This document shows, in pieces, positions 1 through 7,571 of a DNA stretch of 12,873 nt. Below the pieces are notes generated by a model. The model saw nothing but the letters and a program-made list of their open reading frames with translations. It was not told the DNA's origin and did not search any database. The DNA comes from CAZILN01 sp964540005 (GTDB taxonomy: Bacteria; Bacteroidota; Bacteroidia; Bacteroidales; SM23-62). Within the stretch, counting starts at the first letter, position 1. Each line of letters starts with the position of its first letter. The stretch lies in NCBI GenBank assembly GCA_964540005.1, contig CAZILN010000108.1, positions 1-12,873 of the forward strand, given 5' to 3'. A program made the translations under genes and the position numbers.

Positions 1-86
1 TTGACTGCGAAAACCTATCAGGCGGTATTTACTTCATCAGGATCCATGCTGATGACATTTACACTAAAAAGCTTATTATTGAATGA
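1..86 (+). CDS. C-terminal end of a T9SS-secreted protein (partial, runs off the left edge)
   Basis: The frame that enters at base 1 (first full codon at 3-5) reads DCENLSGGIYFIRIHADD and then IYTKKLIIE before a TGA at 84-86. The pattern NLSxGIYFIxI followed by a polar turn and TKKLIIE is typical of the type A C-terminal sorting domain of the Bacteroidota type IX secretion system. That tail directs a protein from the periplasm across the outer membrane and is then cleaved. Only 27 complete codons are inside the window, so the enzymatic or adhesive part of the protein cannot be named. The gene converges on the DUF5916 gene to its right. The tail pattern is seen directly; T9SS export is inferred from the family. 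Confidence 0.8.
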   Translation, partial: DCENLSGGIYFIRIHADDIYTKKLIIE

Positions 87-395
87 TTTTCTGTTACTAT
101 TTTGGTACTCAAATCTAGCACACCTCCCCTATCCCATTGACAAATAGACATATATAGTAATACTTTACTTTTTGTATAGGGCAAATAGCTGATAATCTAA
201 CATATAAAATAATTTAATAACTTCTCTCTCCTTATCAGACTTCAAAATTCCTATTATTACTAACCAGTCTGAAGACTTACTCTTTTTCGGATACAAATCT
301 TATACTGGTATATTCGTATAAAGTCAAATAATATTGGACAGCACACCTGCAGGAATACCGGGCAGTAAGGCATCATGCCATACGGGAAAAACGAG
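87..395. other. A/T-rich intergenic stretch between convergent genes
   Basis: This 309-base gap separates the end of the T9SS-tailed protein from the end of the DUF5916 gene. It is mostly A/T-rich and I see no convincing gene. There is no clear U-tailed terminator for either gene. The only structured element is the small dyad at 365-383, listed separately. A 44-codon open frame on the minus strand (165-299) has no usable start and is probably chance. Confidence 0.6.
365..383 (-). terminator. Small stem-loop just downstream of the DUF5916 gene (weak terminator candidate)
   Basis: The arms GTA-GGCAT and ATGCC-TAC pair with one A/A mismatch around a single central base (GGCAT at 369-373, ATGCC at 375-379). 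It lies 13 bases past the stop codon of the minus-strand DUF5916 gene. No T-run follows on the transcribed side, so a terminator role is only a guess. Confidence 0.25.
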
Positions 396-3035
396 CTACC
401 TGAGACCAAAGCGGTACGAGACCTTCAACAGGAAGGTATTGGTTGCCTTTTTGTCGGAAAAGAGCATGCCCATGTTATCCCAGACTTCAAATACTCCGGT
501 GGGATTATAATAATCCCTGGTTTGCGACCACACCATGTAGGCGGTGGAACCGGGCAGGAATTCCCAGCGGATCACCAGGTTGGACAACCATTCGTCGACG
601 GTAAAATCCGGGTTCCAGAATGAATAATCCATGTTCATATCCTCATCCTCGTCGATCTCATAGGTGTTTTCATTGATGCTGATCTGCCCGTCCGTATAGA
701 TATGGTACCTGTCGGTGAATTTCCCGGCCTTCGGATCGGTAATCATTTTAAACTCGCTGTATTCACCGGATGCGATGAACGGCTGGCCCCAGTACTGGAT
801 CGTAAGGTCGGGTGTAATGTTGAAATTGATCCTGAGGGACATATTGAGCGTTTTCTGTTCTATGTTGCCGAACAGATACCGGTCTTCACTATTCATTTTC
901 CTTTGTGTAATATATTGCAGTTCAGTAGTGTAGGCAGAATACGTAGGGTACAGTGAGATGCTAAGCGTATTCATCGGCCGCAGAGAGGCAACAAGGGTGT
1001 AGGAACTATTCGCTTGGGACTTTTCCGAACCCCAGCCTCCATTACCAATAAATCCGAGAGAAAATGCTTTCCTCTGGTCGGTAAACAACTGGTAGTTATA
1101 CCTCCAGTTGTTTGGCATGTACATCGATGGCCCACCCCTGAGAATACCGGTCGAAGTGCTGTTCGCATGAACACCACCCCCGAAGCTGCCGTTCCAGTAG
1201 TTCTTGAAACTGGCGTTCACATTACAGTTGTAACCTGCACCTCCGAGGGTTCCCCCGAAATCATAGTTCACATAAGCACTGTTATTCAGGAACAGGTTCC
1301 TGAAAATGCTGAAAGGTTCTGTAAAATTATATCCTGTCCAGACCGCGTGCGTAACATAGTCAGCTGCCCTCATATAACCCAGGTCGTTGAATTCCAGTCC
1401 GGGACTCATGAACACATTGACTATCCCGTACATCCAGTTTCCCCCGGTCTTTCCAAACTGCAGCTTGCCACCCATACCCGACAGGCTGGTCCGGGTAGAA
1501 TCAACATCTACATGGCTGGCATCGGGTCTCTGGAAATACCGGGCAGATGATGTCTGGGTAAGCGAAATCGCCTCTGTCGTACCCTGTACATTGCTCAGGT
1601 ATAATGAGGAATTCAGACTGTAATTACGTCCTTTAAAGTATTGTATATAATCTATTCCCGCGGTTGACGCATTCCCGTGAAGATATTCCAAGCCTGTCCC
1701 GTCCAGCCTCCTAATAGTATTCGTTATGGCCGCCCCGATTATCGAATTTCCCTTGTTAAAATCCTTTATCACTCTGGCGAGTGAATAATTTGTTAGGGGT
1801 TCAACCGTCTCCTGTCTCTCTTCGCTTGCATTTCCTATAGTTGCCTTGGTATCGGCTGTGACCGCCTCAACTATTCCAATACTCAGTCCTTTTTGTGTTT
1901 TCCCGGTAAGTTTGGTGGCACCCAGGATACGGGTAAATATTGGTATACTGGCAAATTCCCCGTCCTCCAGTGAGGGATACTTCTGTGGTCTCCGTCCAAT
2001 ACGTCGGGAATAAAAAAGGTTGTCGTTCCCGTATTCATCATCACCGCCGGATCCTACATTGAAACTGGTAATGCTGCTCCCTTCAATAAAAAAAGGCCTT
2101 TTTTCTTCAAAGAAAGTTTCAAATGCCGACAGGTTAACCACCGAAGGATCGGCCTCGACCTGACCGAAGTCCGGGTTTATGGTGAAATCCACCGTCATGT
2201 TATTAGTGACCCCTATTTTTCCATCGAGTCCAAAATCATACTTCGGATCACTGCCTTCTGCAAAAGGATTGCCCTCCTCGGCTTCATAGGTTTTCAGGGA
2301 ACCGACGCCATAGGGTGTCAGGTCGAACTGTTTCCGAGGCTCAACTTCCTGCAGGCCATCAAGTTCACCCATGGCGTGAATGAATCCGGGTGCATTCCTC
2401 GGAACCGGGTGCCACAGGCTCAGCTCATTGTACCTGAATATCTGCCGGGCTACTTCAAATCCCCATGCCTCTTCCGCATTCTTTTTGAATCGTAACTGGG
2501 TGAAGGGGATCTTCATTTCGGCCCACCATCCCCAATCGTGGACCCAGACCTTTGCCTGCCATATGGGATCCCAGGATGGATCTTCTGATTGACCGTTATT
2601 GGATTGTATCATTTCAAACCGCACCCCCGCAGAACTCACTCCGAAGACGAATGCTGTACGCAGATCATGATAACTATCCAGCATAATATATACCATATCG
2701 CCGTCGGCGTCATCCCGCCGGCTCATCCTGCTGGTGATACTGTCGGGGGCCTTGTCCATAGCCCTGATCGCAACATACAGGTTCGCATTATCAAAGGCCA
2801 CCTTGAATTCTGTCTGCTGCGACGGCAGCCGGTCGGCATATGGCTGGAACTGTGTAAAATTGCCGGACCAGTCACCCTCCTGCCAGGCTTCATCATCGAA
2901 TATACCGTTGATTACCGGCGCAACATCAACCCGGTAGGCTTTATATACTCTCTTCGGAAGGTATTCGGTCTGCCCATGCAAGAAAGTTGCAAGGACAGGA
3001 AGAAGGATTACTGTCAGGATGAGATTTCTTACCAT
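396..3035 (-). CDS. DUF5916 outer-membrane protein with an N-terminal CBM9-like domain
   Basis: The 879-residue protein opens with a signal peptide (hydrophobic core about residues 5-20, probable cleavage after HG, mature QTEYLP). Residues about 35-190 form a carbohydrate-binding family 9-like beta-sandwich, with VINGIFDDEAWQEG, a run around YVAIRAMDKAP, and WWAEMKIPFTQLRF. From about 235 to the end is the DUF5916 region, marked by INPDFGQVEADPSVVN, FFEEKRPFFIEG and FYSRRIGRRP, with alternating aromatic strands and a C-terminal YRFGLR suited to an outer-membrane beta-barrel. The family is common in Bacteroidota and its biochemical role is not established; sugar or glycoconjugate binding at the surface is an inference from the CBM9-like part. 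The ATG at 3035 is chosen because the signal peptide starts there. The gene is monocistronic and divergent from pfkA. Length is normal for the family and nothing looks truncated. Confidence 0.85.
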   Translation of the reverse strand: MVRNLILTVILLPVLATFLHGQTEYLPKRVYKAYRVDVAPVINGIFDDEAWQEGDWSGNFTQFQPYADRLPSQQTEFKVAFDNANLYVAIRAMDKAPDSITSRMSRRDDADGDMVYIMLDSYHDLRTAFVFGVSSAGVRFEMIQSNNGQSEDPSWDPIWQAKVWVHDWGWWAEMKIPFTQLRFKKNAEEAWGFEVARQIFRYNELSLWHPVPRNAPGFIHAMGELDGLQEVEPRKQFDLTPYGVGSLKTYEAEEGNPFAEGSDPKYDFGLDGKIGVTNNMTVDFTINPDFGQVEADPSVVNLSAFETFFEEKRPFFIEGSSITSFNVGSGGDDEYGNDNLFYSRRIGRRPQKYPSLEDGEFASIPIFTRILGATKLTGKTQKGLSIGIVEAVTADTKATIGNASEERQETVEPLTNYSLARVIKDFNKGNSIIGAAITNTIRRLDGTGLEYLHGNASTAGIDYIQYFKGRNYSLNSSLYLSNVQGTTEAISLTQTSSARYFQRPDASHVDVDSTRTSLSGMGGKLQFGKTGGNWMYGIVNVFMSPGLEFNDLGYMRAADYVTHAVWTGYNFTEPFSIFRNLFLNNSAYVNYDFGGTLGGAGYNCNVNASFKNYWNGSFGGGVHANSTSTGILRGGPSMYMPNNWRYNYQLFTDQRKAFSLGFIGNGGWGSEKSQANSSYTLVASLRPMNTLSISLYPTYSAYTTELQYITQRKMNSEDRYLFGNIEQKTLNMSLRINFNITPDLTIQYWGQPFIASGEYSEFKMITDPKAGKFTDRYHIYTDGQISINENTYEIDEDEDMNMDYSFWNPDFTVDEWLSNLVIRWEFLPGSTAYMVWSQTRDYYNPTGVFEVWDNMGMLFSDKKATNTFLLKVSYRFGLR

Positions 3036-3092
3036 GTATCAGATTACTTGCTGCTCTTTTACATGGCTGTAAAGATATACTTTCGTTGGGAT

Positions 3093-3130
3093 ATTTCCGT
3101 CTGGCCGGAAATTAGCAAATCACCGGAAAT
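3093..3130 (-). promoter_or_regulatory. Candidate operator: ATTTCCG/CGGAAAT dyad plus a repeated half-site
   Basis: ATTTCCG (3093-3099) and CGGAAAT (3106-3112) form a perfect 7-bp inverted repeat around TCTGGC. The right half recurs as CCGGAAAT at 3105-3112 and again at 3123-3130, an 18-bp direct spacing. The dyad begins 57 bases upstream of the DUF5916 start codon, where a regulator or RNA polymerase would bind. The repeats are seen directly; the regulatory role is inferred and no cognate regulator is in the window. Confidence 0.4.
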
Positions 3131-3151
3131 GTATGACCTTAAGATTGACTC

Positions 3152-3250
3152 TCCTCGCAGCAGAGCTGCGAGGAATCATCGATTAATTGTCTATTTTTAT
3201 TTGTGCTCGCTAACCCCGAAGCAGAGCTTCAGGGAATGCGCTCGCGTAAT
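3152..3250 (+). repeat. Two tandem REP-like palindromic units with AGA loops
   Basis: Unit 1 (3153-3173) has arms CCTCGCAGC and GCTGCGAGG around the loop AGA, with one more T-A pair outside. Unit 2 (3214-3234) has arms CCCCGAAGC and GCTTCAGGG around the same AGA loop, with one C/A mismatch. Both have nine stem positions, share the core GCAGAGC, and are followed at once by AAT. Unit 2 is also flanked by GCTCGC at 3205-3210 and 3240-3245, each followed by TAA or GTAA. Same geometry, same loop and same trailing triplet on different stem sequences fit a dispersed intergenic palindrome family such as those mobilised by RAYT transposases. Whether the family is repeated elsewhere in the genome cannot be seen here. 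Confidence 0.55.
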
Positions 3251-3491
3251 TCAACAGTAAGATCTCGAATTTGAAAACATTTTTTATAGGAAGTTGTACT
3301 TATTTTGTATCTGCACCTCTCCTGCTCTAATGTAATCATCTATATAACAGCAAAATAGATTTTTCGATCACGATCTGTATCGGAAAATAAACACTGCAAA
3401 ACAAACAATAGTCAATAAAATTAAGCATGTAATACGGAAATACACTCGACGATAGATTGATTTTAATAACTTGTGGTCCTAAACTTAGAGC

Positions 3492-4625
3492 ATGAAAAAA
3501 AATATTCGGTCAGGACACATCGGTATACTTACCTCAGGGGGTGACACTCCGGGGCTGAATGCAGCAATACGGGGAATTGGCAAATCAGCCGGGTACGACA
3601 GATCAATGGAACTTATCGGGTTCCTGGATGGATTCAGGGGATTGATGGAGAACCGCTTCATCAGGCTTGATAACAGTAAACTATCCGGTATACTTACCAT
3701 CGGAGGCACCATTCTGGGGACCAGCCGGGACAAACCTCACAAGATGCCTATGGGGGGGAAATATGTGGATATGACCGATGTGATTGTTGAGAACTATTAT
3801 AAAAACCACCTCGACGTGCTTGTTTGCCTGGGCGGAGGAGGTACACTGAAAAATGCTTACCGACTCTCCAAGCGGGGACTGAACATCATCACCCTGCCAA
3901 AAACTATCGACAATGACATTGCAGGAACAGATGTAACCTTCGGCTTTGATACGGCCCTTGGGGTTGCTACGGATGCCATTGACCGTTTGCACAGTACAGC
4001 CTCCAGTCATCACCGGATCATTATAGTGGAGATCATGGGCCACAGGGTAGGATGGCTGGCACTGGGGGCCGGATTGGCCGGGGGGGCCGATGCCATTTTA
4101 ATACCCGAGATTCCCTATACCATTGATAATCTGGCGGAGAGTATCCTTAAGAGGGTGAACCGCGGTAAACGATTCAGCATTGTGGCAGTAGCAGAAGGAG
4201 CCATCAACCTAAAGGGAGCCAACAAAATTAAGGCATTGGAAAAGAAATTGAATGATGCGAACAAAGGAAAACAATCTGAAATAAAGGAACAGCTGAAACA
4301 ACTGGACTCTGAATACAGGGGGTCCACCCTCAAATTAGCTGAAGAGTTGCAGACGATCACCGGACTGGAGACCCGTGTAACAATCCTAGGGCATTTGCAA
4401 AGAGGCGGACATCCATCCGCAGCTGACAGGTTGCTTGCAACCCGGTTAGGTACGGGAGCAATCGAATATATAAAAAAGGAGCAATATGGGATCATGGTGG
4501 CTGTCGACGGAGAAACTACCAAAGCTGTACCACTTCAAGATGTAGCAGGAAAAATCAACTACGTTCCGCCAGACCACCCATGGGTTCTTAGTGCAAGGAA
4601 CCTGGAAACCAGTTTTGGGGACTGA
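3492..4625 (+). CDS. pfkA: 6-phosphofructokinase (PfkA family, group III-like)
   Basis: This cytoplasmic enzyme phosphorylates fructose 6-phosphate to fructose 1,6-bisphosphate in glycolysis. Family motifs are in order: GGDTPGLNAAIRG (16-28), the donor-binding loop LGGGGT (113-118), PKTIDNDI (136-143) with the catalytic Asp at about 140, MGH (182-184, where E. coli has MGR), and LGHLQRGG (299-306). At 377 residues it is longer than the E. coli enzyme of about 320. Much of the excess is a lysine-rich, probably helical insert at about 243-285. In E. coli numbering, position 104 is Gly (ATP-type) while 124 is Lys (PPi-type), and position 103 is Gly instead of Asp. The donor is therefore probably ATP but not certain. 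The start at 3492 gives the usual short lead to the GILTSGGDTPG strand. The gene stands alone and converges on the propeller gene 46 bases downstream. Confidence 0.92.
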   Translation: MKKNIRSGHIGILTSGGDTPGLNAAIRGIGKSAGYDRSMELIGFLDGFRGLMENRFIRLDNSKLSGILTIGGTILGTSRDKPHKMPMGGKYVDMTDVIVENYYKNHLDVLVCLGGGGTLKNAYRLSKRGLNIITLPKTIDNDIAGTDVTFGFDTALGVATDAIDRLHSTASSHHRIIIVEIMGHRVGWLALGAGLAGGADAILIPEIPYTIDNLAESILKRVNRGKRFSIVAVAEGAINLKGANKIKALEKKLNDANKGKQSEIKEQLKQLDSEYRGSTLKLAEELQTITGLETRVTILGHLQRGGHPSAADRLLATRLGTGAIEYIKKEQYGIMVAVDGETTKAVPLQDVAGKINYVPPDHPWVLSARNLETSFGD

Positions 4626-4671
4626 ATCCTGTGAGCACAATGAAAAATAACTCTGTACTGAATATCAGGAA

Positions 4672-5997
4672 TCATTTAGCGACCTTGACACACATCAACC
4701 GGCTTTGGTCCCGAATCAAAAGCATGCCGTCAGAAAGCGCTAGAGGTGCCCAGTTTTGATTCCCAAACCTTTCAACCAGTTGATCTTCTCCTGGTTCTGC
4801 CACAAGCAACTGTGCTGATGCAAGGGGCTTGAATTCAGATGGATCCGGCTCTATAAGATATAAAGTCTGTTCGCCGTCGGTAGCCAGAATCAGTCCGTCG
4901 GCCAGAATCATACTGCCTCTCATAAAAGCAGGTTCACGTTTTGTTTGCCACATGATCCGGCCATCCATACTCATACAAACCAGTCCGTCACGCCGCTCAT
5001 TGGTCGAGTATTGAGCATAAAAATAACCATTATGCAATATCGCTGGTTTTGTATGTGCGCCAAACTCAACAGTTTTATAGAGTTCTGTAACGCCATAGCC
5101 GCCATCTGTTTTCTTTTCAACTTTGATCAACGCCGCGCCGGCCTGGTATCCGCCTATTATGAGAACCCTACCCTCACCTGCATCAGATGCACCCGGGACC
5201 GGAATACTACATTGCCAGTTATCATATTCCCACAGGATTTTCCCAGTGAGCGGGTCAATTCCAGCAACTTTACCGCCAGTTGCGGGTGCTCCCCTGCCAC
5301 CACTGGAAGCTGTTATCATAACAACATGGTCCTCTCCTGCAACTTCAACTATTGATGGACTGACATATCCGACAGGGCCAAGAGGGGGCGTGGTCCATAT
5401 CACATTGCCGGTGAGCTTTTCATAGGCCACAACACCTGCCTGAGGGGCCTGCGAAGCTACAATAAGCAAATCCCTGTAAACCAAAGGGCACTGGGTAATT
5501 GCCCATCTCGGAATTTCATCACCACCGAAATCCTTCCAAACGTTCTTATTCCAGATTGGCTCATGTGTGTTGATGTTTATACAATACAGGTCGCCGTATG
5601 GACCGCACGAATAGATATGATTGCCGTCTAAAGCCGGTACACTTCGCGAGCCAGGAAACATAACAGCTCCGGGAGCTTTATAACTAAAATTCCAGAGTTC
5701 TTTCCCACTGGAAAGCTCAAAACACCTCAGGTTATCGCCCACTTCGTCATCTCTGTCCAGTAGATAGACCTTACCGTCTTTGACAACAGGTCCGCCAAAA
5801 CCTATGCCCACATCAACCGTCCATAGAACTTCCGGTCCGTTCTCAGGCCAGGAGCGTAAAATACCTTTCTGGTCTGATGTACCGTTTCGATTGGGCCCAA
5901 GATACTGGGGCCAGTCCTGGGAATGGATATTCGCAGTGTATACTAATAATACAATTAACAGATAATACCATCTCTTTGGTTTCAGTAATTTCATCAT
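4672..5997 (-). CDS. Secreted PQQ-like beta-propeller repeat protein (BamB-like), copy 1
   Basis: The 441-residue protein has a signal peptide (basic LLKPKRW, hydrophobic YYLLIVLLVY, cleavage probably after IHS, mature QDWPQYLGPNRNGTS). The opening WPQYLGPNRxGTS is the usual start of secreted BamB-like PQQ-repeat proteins. Propeller blades appear as repeated strand motifs ending in an aromatic: LRCFELSSGKELWNFSY, LYCININTHEPIWNKN, VVAYEKLTGNVIWTTP and VAGIDPLTGKILWEY. No quinoprotein-dehydrogenase catalytic signature or haem motif is evident, so PQQ binding or enzyme activity cannot be claimed. A binding or scaffold role in the periplasm is the safer reading. Its coding sequence is closely paralogous to 7572-8891. 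The double ATG at 5997/5994 leaves the exact start open by one codon. A gap of 113 bases separates it from the broken reductase upstream. Confidence 0.85.
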   Translation of the reverse strand: MMKLLKPKRWYYLLIVLLVYTANIHSQDWPQYLGPNRNGTSDQKGILRSWPENGPEVLWTVDVGIGFGGPVVKDGKVYLLDRDDEVGDNLRCFELSSGKELWNFSYKAPGAVMFPGSRSVPALDGNHIYSCGPYGDLYCININTHEPIWNKNVWKDFGGDEIPRWAITQCPLVYRDLLIVASQAPQAGVVAYEKLTGNVIWTTPPLGPVGYVSPSIVEVAGEDHVVMITASSGGRGAPATGGKVAGIDPLTGKILWEYDNWQCSIPVPGASDAGEGRVLIIGGYQAGAALIKVEKKTDGGYGVTELYKTVEFGAHTKPAILHNGYFYAQYSTNERRDGLVCMSMDGRIMWQTKREPAFMRGSMILADGLILATDGEQTLYLIEPDPSEFKPLASAQLLVAEPGEDQLVERFGNQNWAPLALSDGMLLIRDQSRLMCVKVAK

Positions 5998-6110
5998 GAT
6001 TTTGGTTTTAATGAGTTATTGCATGCTATCAGATTCAGCAGTAAGCCGGAAGATTATATATTTTAGATACAATATACAGTCGAAGGTTTAAATTGAAAAC
6101 AGAATATAAA

Positions 6111-7018
6111 TCAGCGATCGATCATTTTTGCCTGTGTTTCAGGGTACCTTTCACCCCGGACAGTGATCTTTGATGCAGCAACTTCAATTAGGCTCAGATC
6201 CTCAGTAGTGAGTTCGAGCTCAGCTGCTCCAAGATTTTCATGCAGTCGATCCAGCTTTGTGGTTCCCGGTATAGGGACTATCCAAGGTTTCCGGGCAAGC
6301 AACCAGGACAGTGCAATTTGAGCCGGGGAACAATATTACGGAAGTCGGAGCTATCGAAACTGGTGTCGGCGTTTATTTTTCCAGTGAGAAATCCCTTTCC
6401 CAGAGGGCTAAAAGGCACGAAACCGATACCGAGCTCTTCAAGTACCGGCAGAATCTCCTCTTCCGGTTCCCTCCACCAAAGCGAGTATTCACTTTGGAGA
6501 GCTGTTACCGTCTGGACTGCGTGTGCACGTCGAATTGTATTTACACCTGCTTCAGAAAGGCCAAAATGCCTTACTTTACCTTCCTGGATCAGGTCCTTTA
6601 CTGCCCCGGCAACATCTTCGATCGGTACCTCCGGATCAACGCGGTGTTGGTAGAACAGATCGATGGCATCAACCTTCAGCCTTTTGAGCGAGGATTCGGC
6701 AACCTCTTTGATATTTTCGGGTTTACTGTTCAGTCCGGGCATGTGCTGCGTGTCGAAACCAAACTTGGTAGCGATCACCACTTCCCCGTGGAAGGGTAAA
6801 AGTACTTCACCTACCAGTTCTTCATTCGCAAAAGGCCCGTATACCTCGGCAGTATCGAAGAACGTGACACCCTGTTCGACGGCAGAACGGATCAGTGAGA
6901 TCATTTCTTTCTTGTCCGCTGCCGGTCCATATCCGAAGCTCATACCCATGCAACCAAGTCCGATGGCGGAAACTTCCAGGTTGCTCTTATCGAGTTTACG
7001 TTTCTGCATTGTTTTCAT
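6111..7018 (-). pseudogene. Aldo/keto reductase, frame broken by an internal deletion
   Basis: The first part (7018 down to 6323) is a clear aldo/keto reductase with the catalytic tetrad Asp55, Tyr60 (FFDTAEVYG), Lys85 (IATKFGF) and His125 (YQHRVDP), up to FDSSDFRNIVPR. There the frame runs into nonsense and stops at 6278. The C-terminal part resumes in another frame as PAQIALSWLLARKPWIVPIPG and continues through TTKLDRLHENLGAAELELT to a stop at 6111. Intact relatives have about 27 more residues (an alpha-helix) between VPR and TPAQ. The junction lies in CCCCGG (minus strand, 6328-6323), which can be read as the VPR codons or as TPA, so a deletion of about 80 bases between short identical sequences is likely. 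The TIM barrel would be incomplete. A relative acted as an NADPH-dependent oxidoreductase in the cytoplasm. The M4 codon at 7009 is an equally good start. The gene begins 13 bases after the preceding remnant. Confidence 0.85.
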
Positions 7019-7031
7019 TTTTAAATAGTTA

Positions 7032-7490
7032 TTATTCTTTTGTCGAGACAGAAACAGGTACCTTTTTATAAGCCTGAGACAAGGATTGTGCTATATAGAA
7101 TCCGTCCATCCCATCCATATTTAAATAATATACCTGCGGGTTCCATTTTATATAAAACTGTCCGGTAAAGCTAGTTTGGTTAATGTTGGCTCTCAGGGAA
7201 ATGAAATGAGTTTTCTTTGTCTGGTCTACTTTTTCCAGGACCAATCCATATATGTAATACATACCGATATCGATATTTCCGTAAAGAATGAAGGTGGGTA
7301 TTAATTCAGGTGTGAAAAAGCGGTATCTCCAGATAAAGATGAACGACCAGGGTTTGAGTCCTTCCAGGTCAAATCTGATTTGTGGATTAAAACTGAATCG
7401 ATTGCCCCCTACAGACAGATTTGAAATAGTAGCAGGCTTCCCGAGTGAAAAAGTTGGGATGAATGAGAACCCATTATTGGTAACACTCAA
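7032..7490 (-). pseudogene. Remnant of a secreted outer-membrane-type protein, clipped at both ends
   Basis: The frame encodes about 152 residues from a TTG at 7490, with strand-like, aromatic-rich sequence: NGFSFIPTFSLGKPATI, NLSVGGNRFSFNPQIRF, LKPWSFIFIWRYRF and FYIKWNPQVYYLNMDG. No ATG or signal peptide precedes it. The frame stays open upstream to the TGA of the propeller gene (7572-7574), and residues resembling the mature start of a secreted protein (ADSTKTVYHLNGDLSV) begin near 7529. From memory, this resembles Bacteroidota outer-membrane proteins of about 230-250 residues. If so, the signal peptide, an internal piece after IWRYR, and the C-terminal strands after VPVSVS are missing. 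The frame ends with TAA TAA directly before the reductase start. The family match is inference, and it could instead be a short expressed hypothetical protein. Confidence 0.5.
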
Positions 7491-7571
7491 ATCCCCGTTT
7501 AAATGATAAACGGTTTTTGTACTGTCAGCCTTTAAGTTAGTAAACCTTTTTCCAATGTGACTTAATAAGAA

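Larger units (their letters stand above)
3036..3491. other. Divergent intergenic region between the DUF5916 gene and pfkA
   Basis: This 456-base region must carry the promoters of both divergent genes. I see no gene in it. It contains a perfect 7-bp dyad with an extra half-site (3093-3130) near the DUF5916 start and two REP-like hairpins (3152-3250), both listed separately. The part next to pfkA (3260-3490) is A/T-rich, with an imperfect dyad TTTTCGAT/ATCGGAAAA at 3361-3387. I could not find a clear TTTG/TAnnTTTG promoter for either gene. The leader of pfkA has no strong Shine-Dalgarno sequence, as is usual in this phylum. Confidence 0.6.

Noticed and set aside
165..299. Minus-strand 44-codon open frame with a protein-like look
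   Set aside because: No start codon near its beginning, very A/T-rich, and too short to separate from chance.
365..383. Rho-independent terminator for the DUF5916 gene
   Set aside because: The stem has a mismatch, almost no loop and no T-run, so it is kept only as a weak stem-loop.
1014..1550. Plus-strand open frame of 178 codons inside the DUF5916 gene
   Set aside because: Antisense shadow; translation is low-complexity and unlike any family, whereas the minus strand reads as a continuous known protein.
3152..3236. Hairpins at 3152-3236 as ordinary terminators
   Set aside because: They lie upstream of both divergent genes, and the shared loop and AAT tag point to a repeat family instead.
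3152..3250. CRISPR array
   Set aside because: Only two units with different stem sequences and no regular spacer pattern or cas genes.
2589..3260. Plus-strand open frame of 223 codons overlapping the start of the DUF5916 gene
   Set aside because: It is antisense to a strongly supported gene, its translation has no recognisable domain, and it runs through the REP-like hairpins.
4829..5425. Plus-strand open frames inside the propeller genes (also at 7720-8342)
   Set aside because: Shadows of the paralogous coding sequences; similar shadows recur in both copies because the real genes are related.
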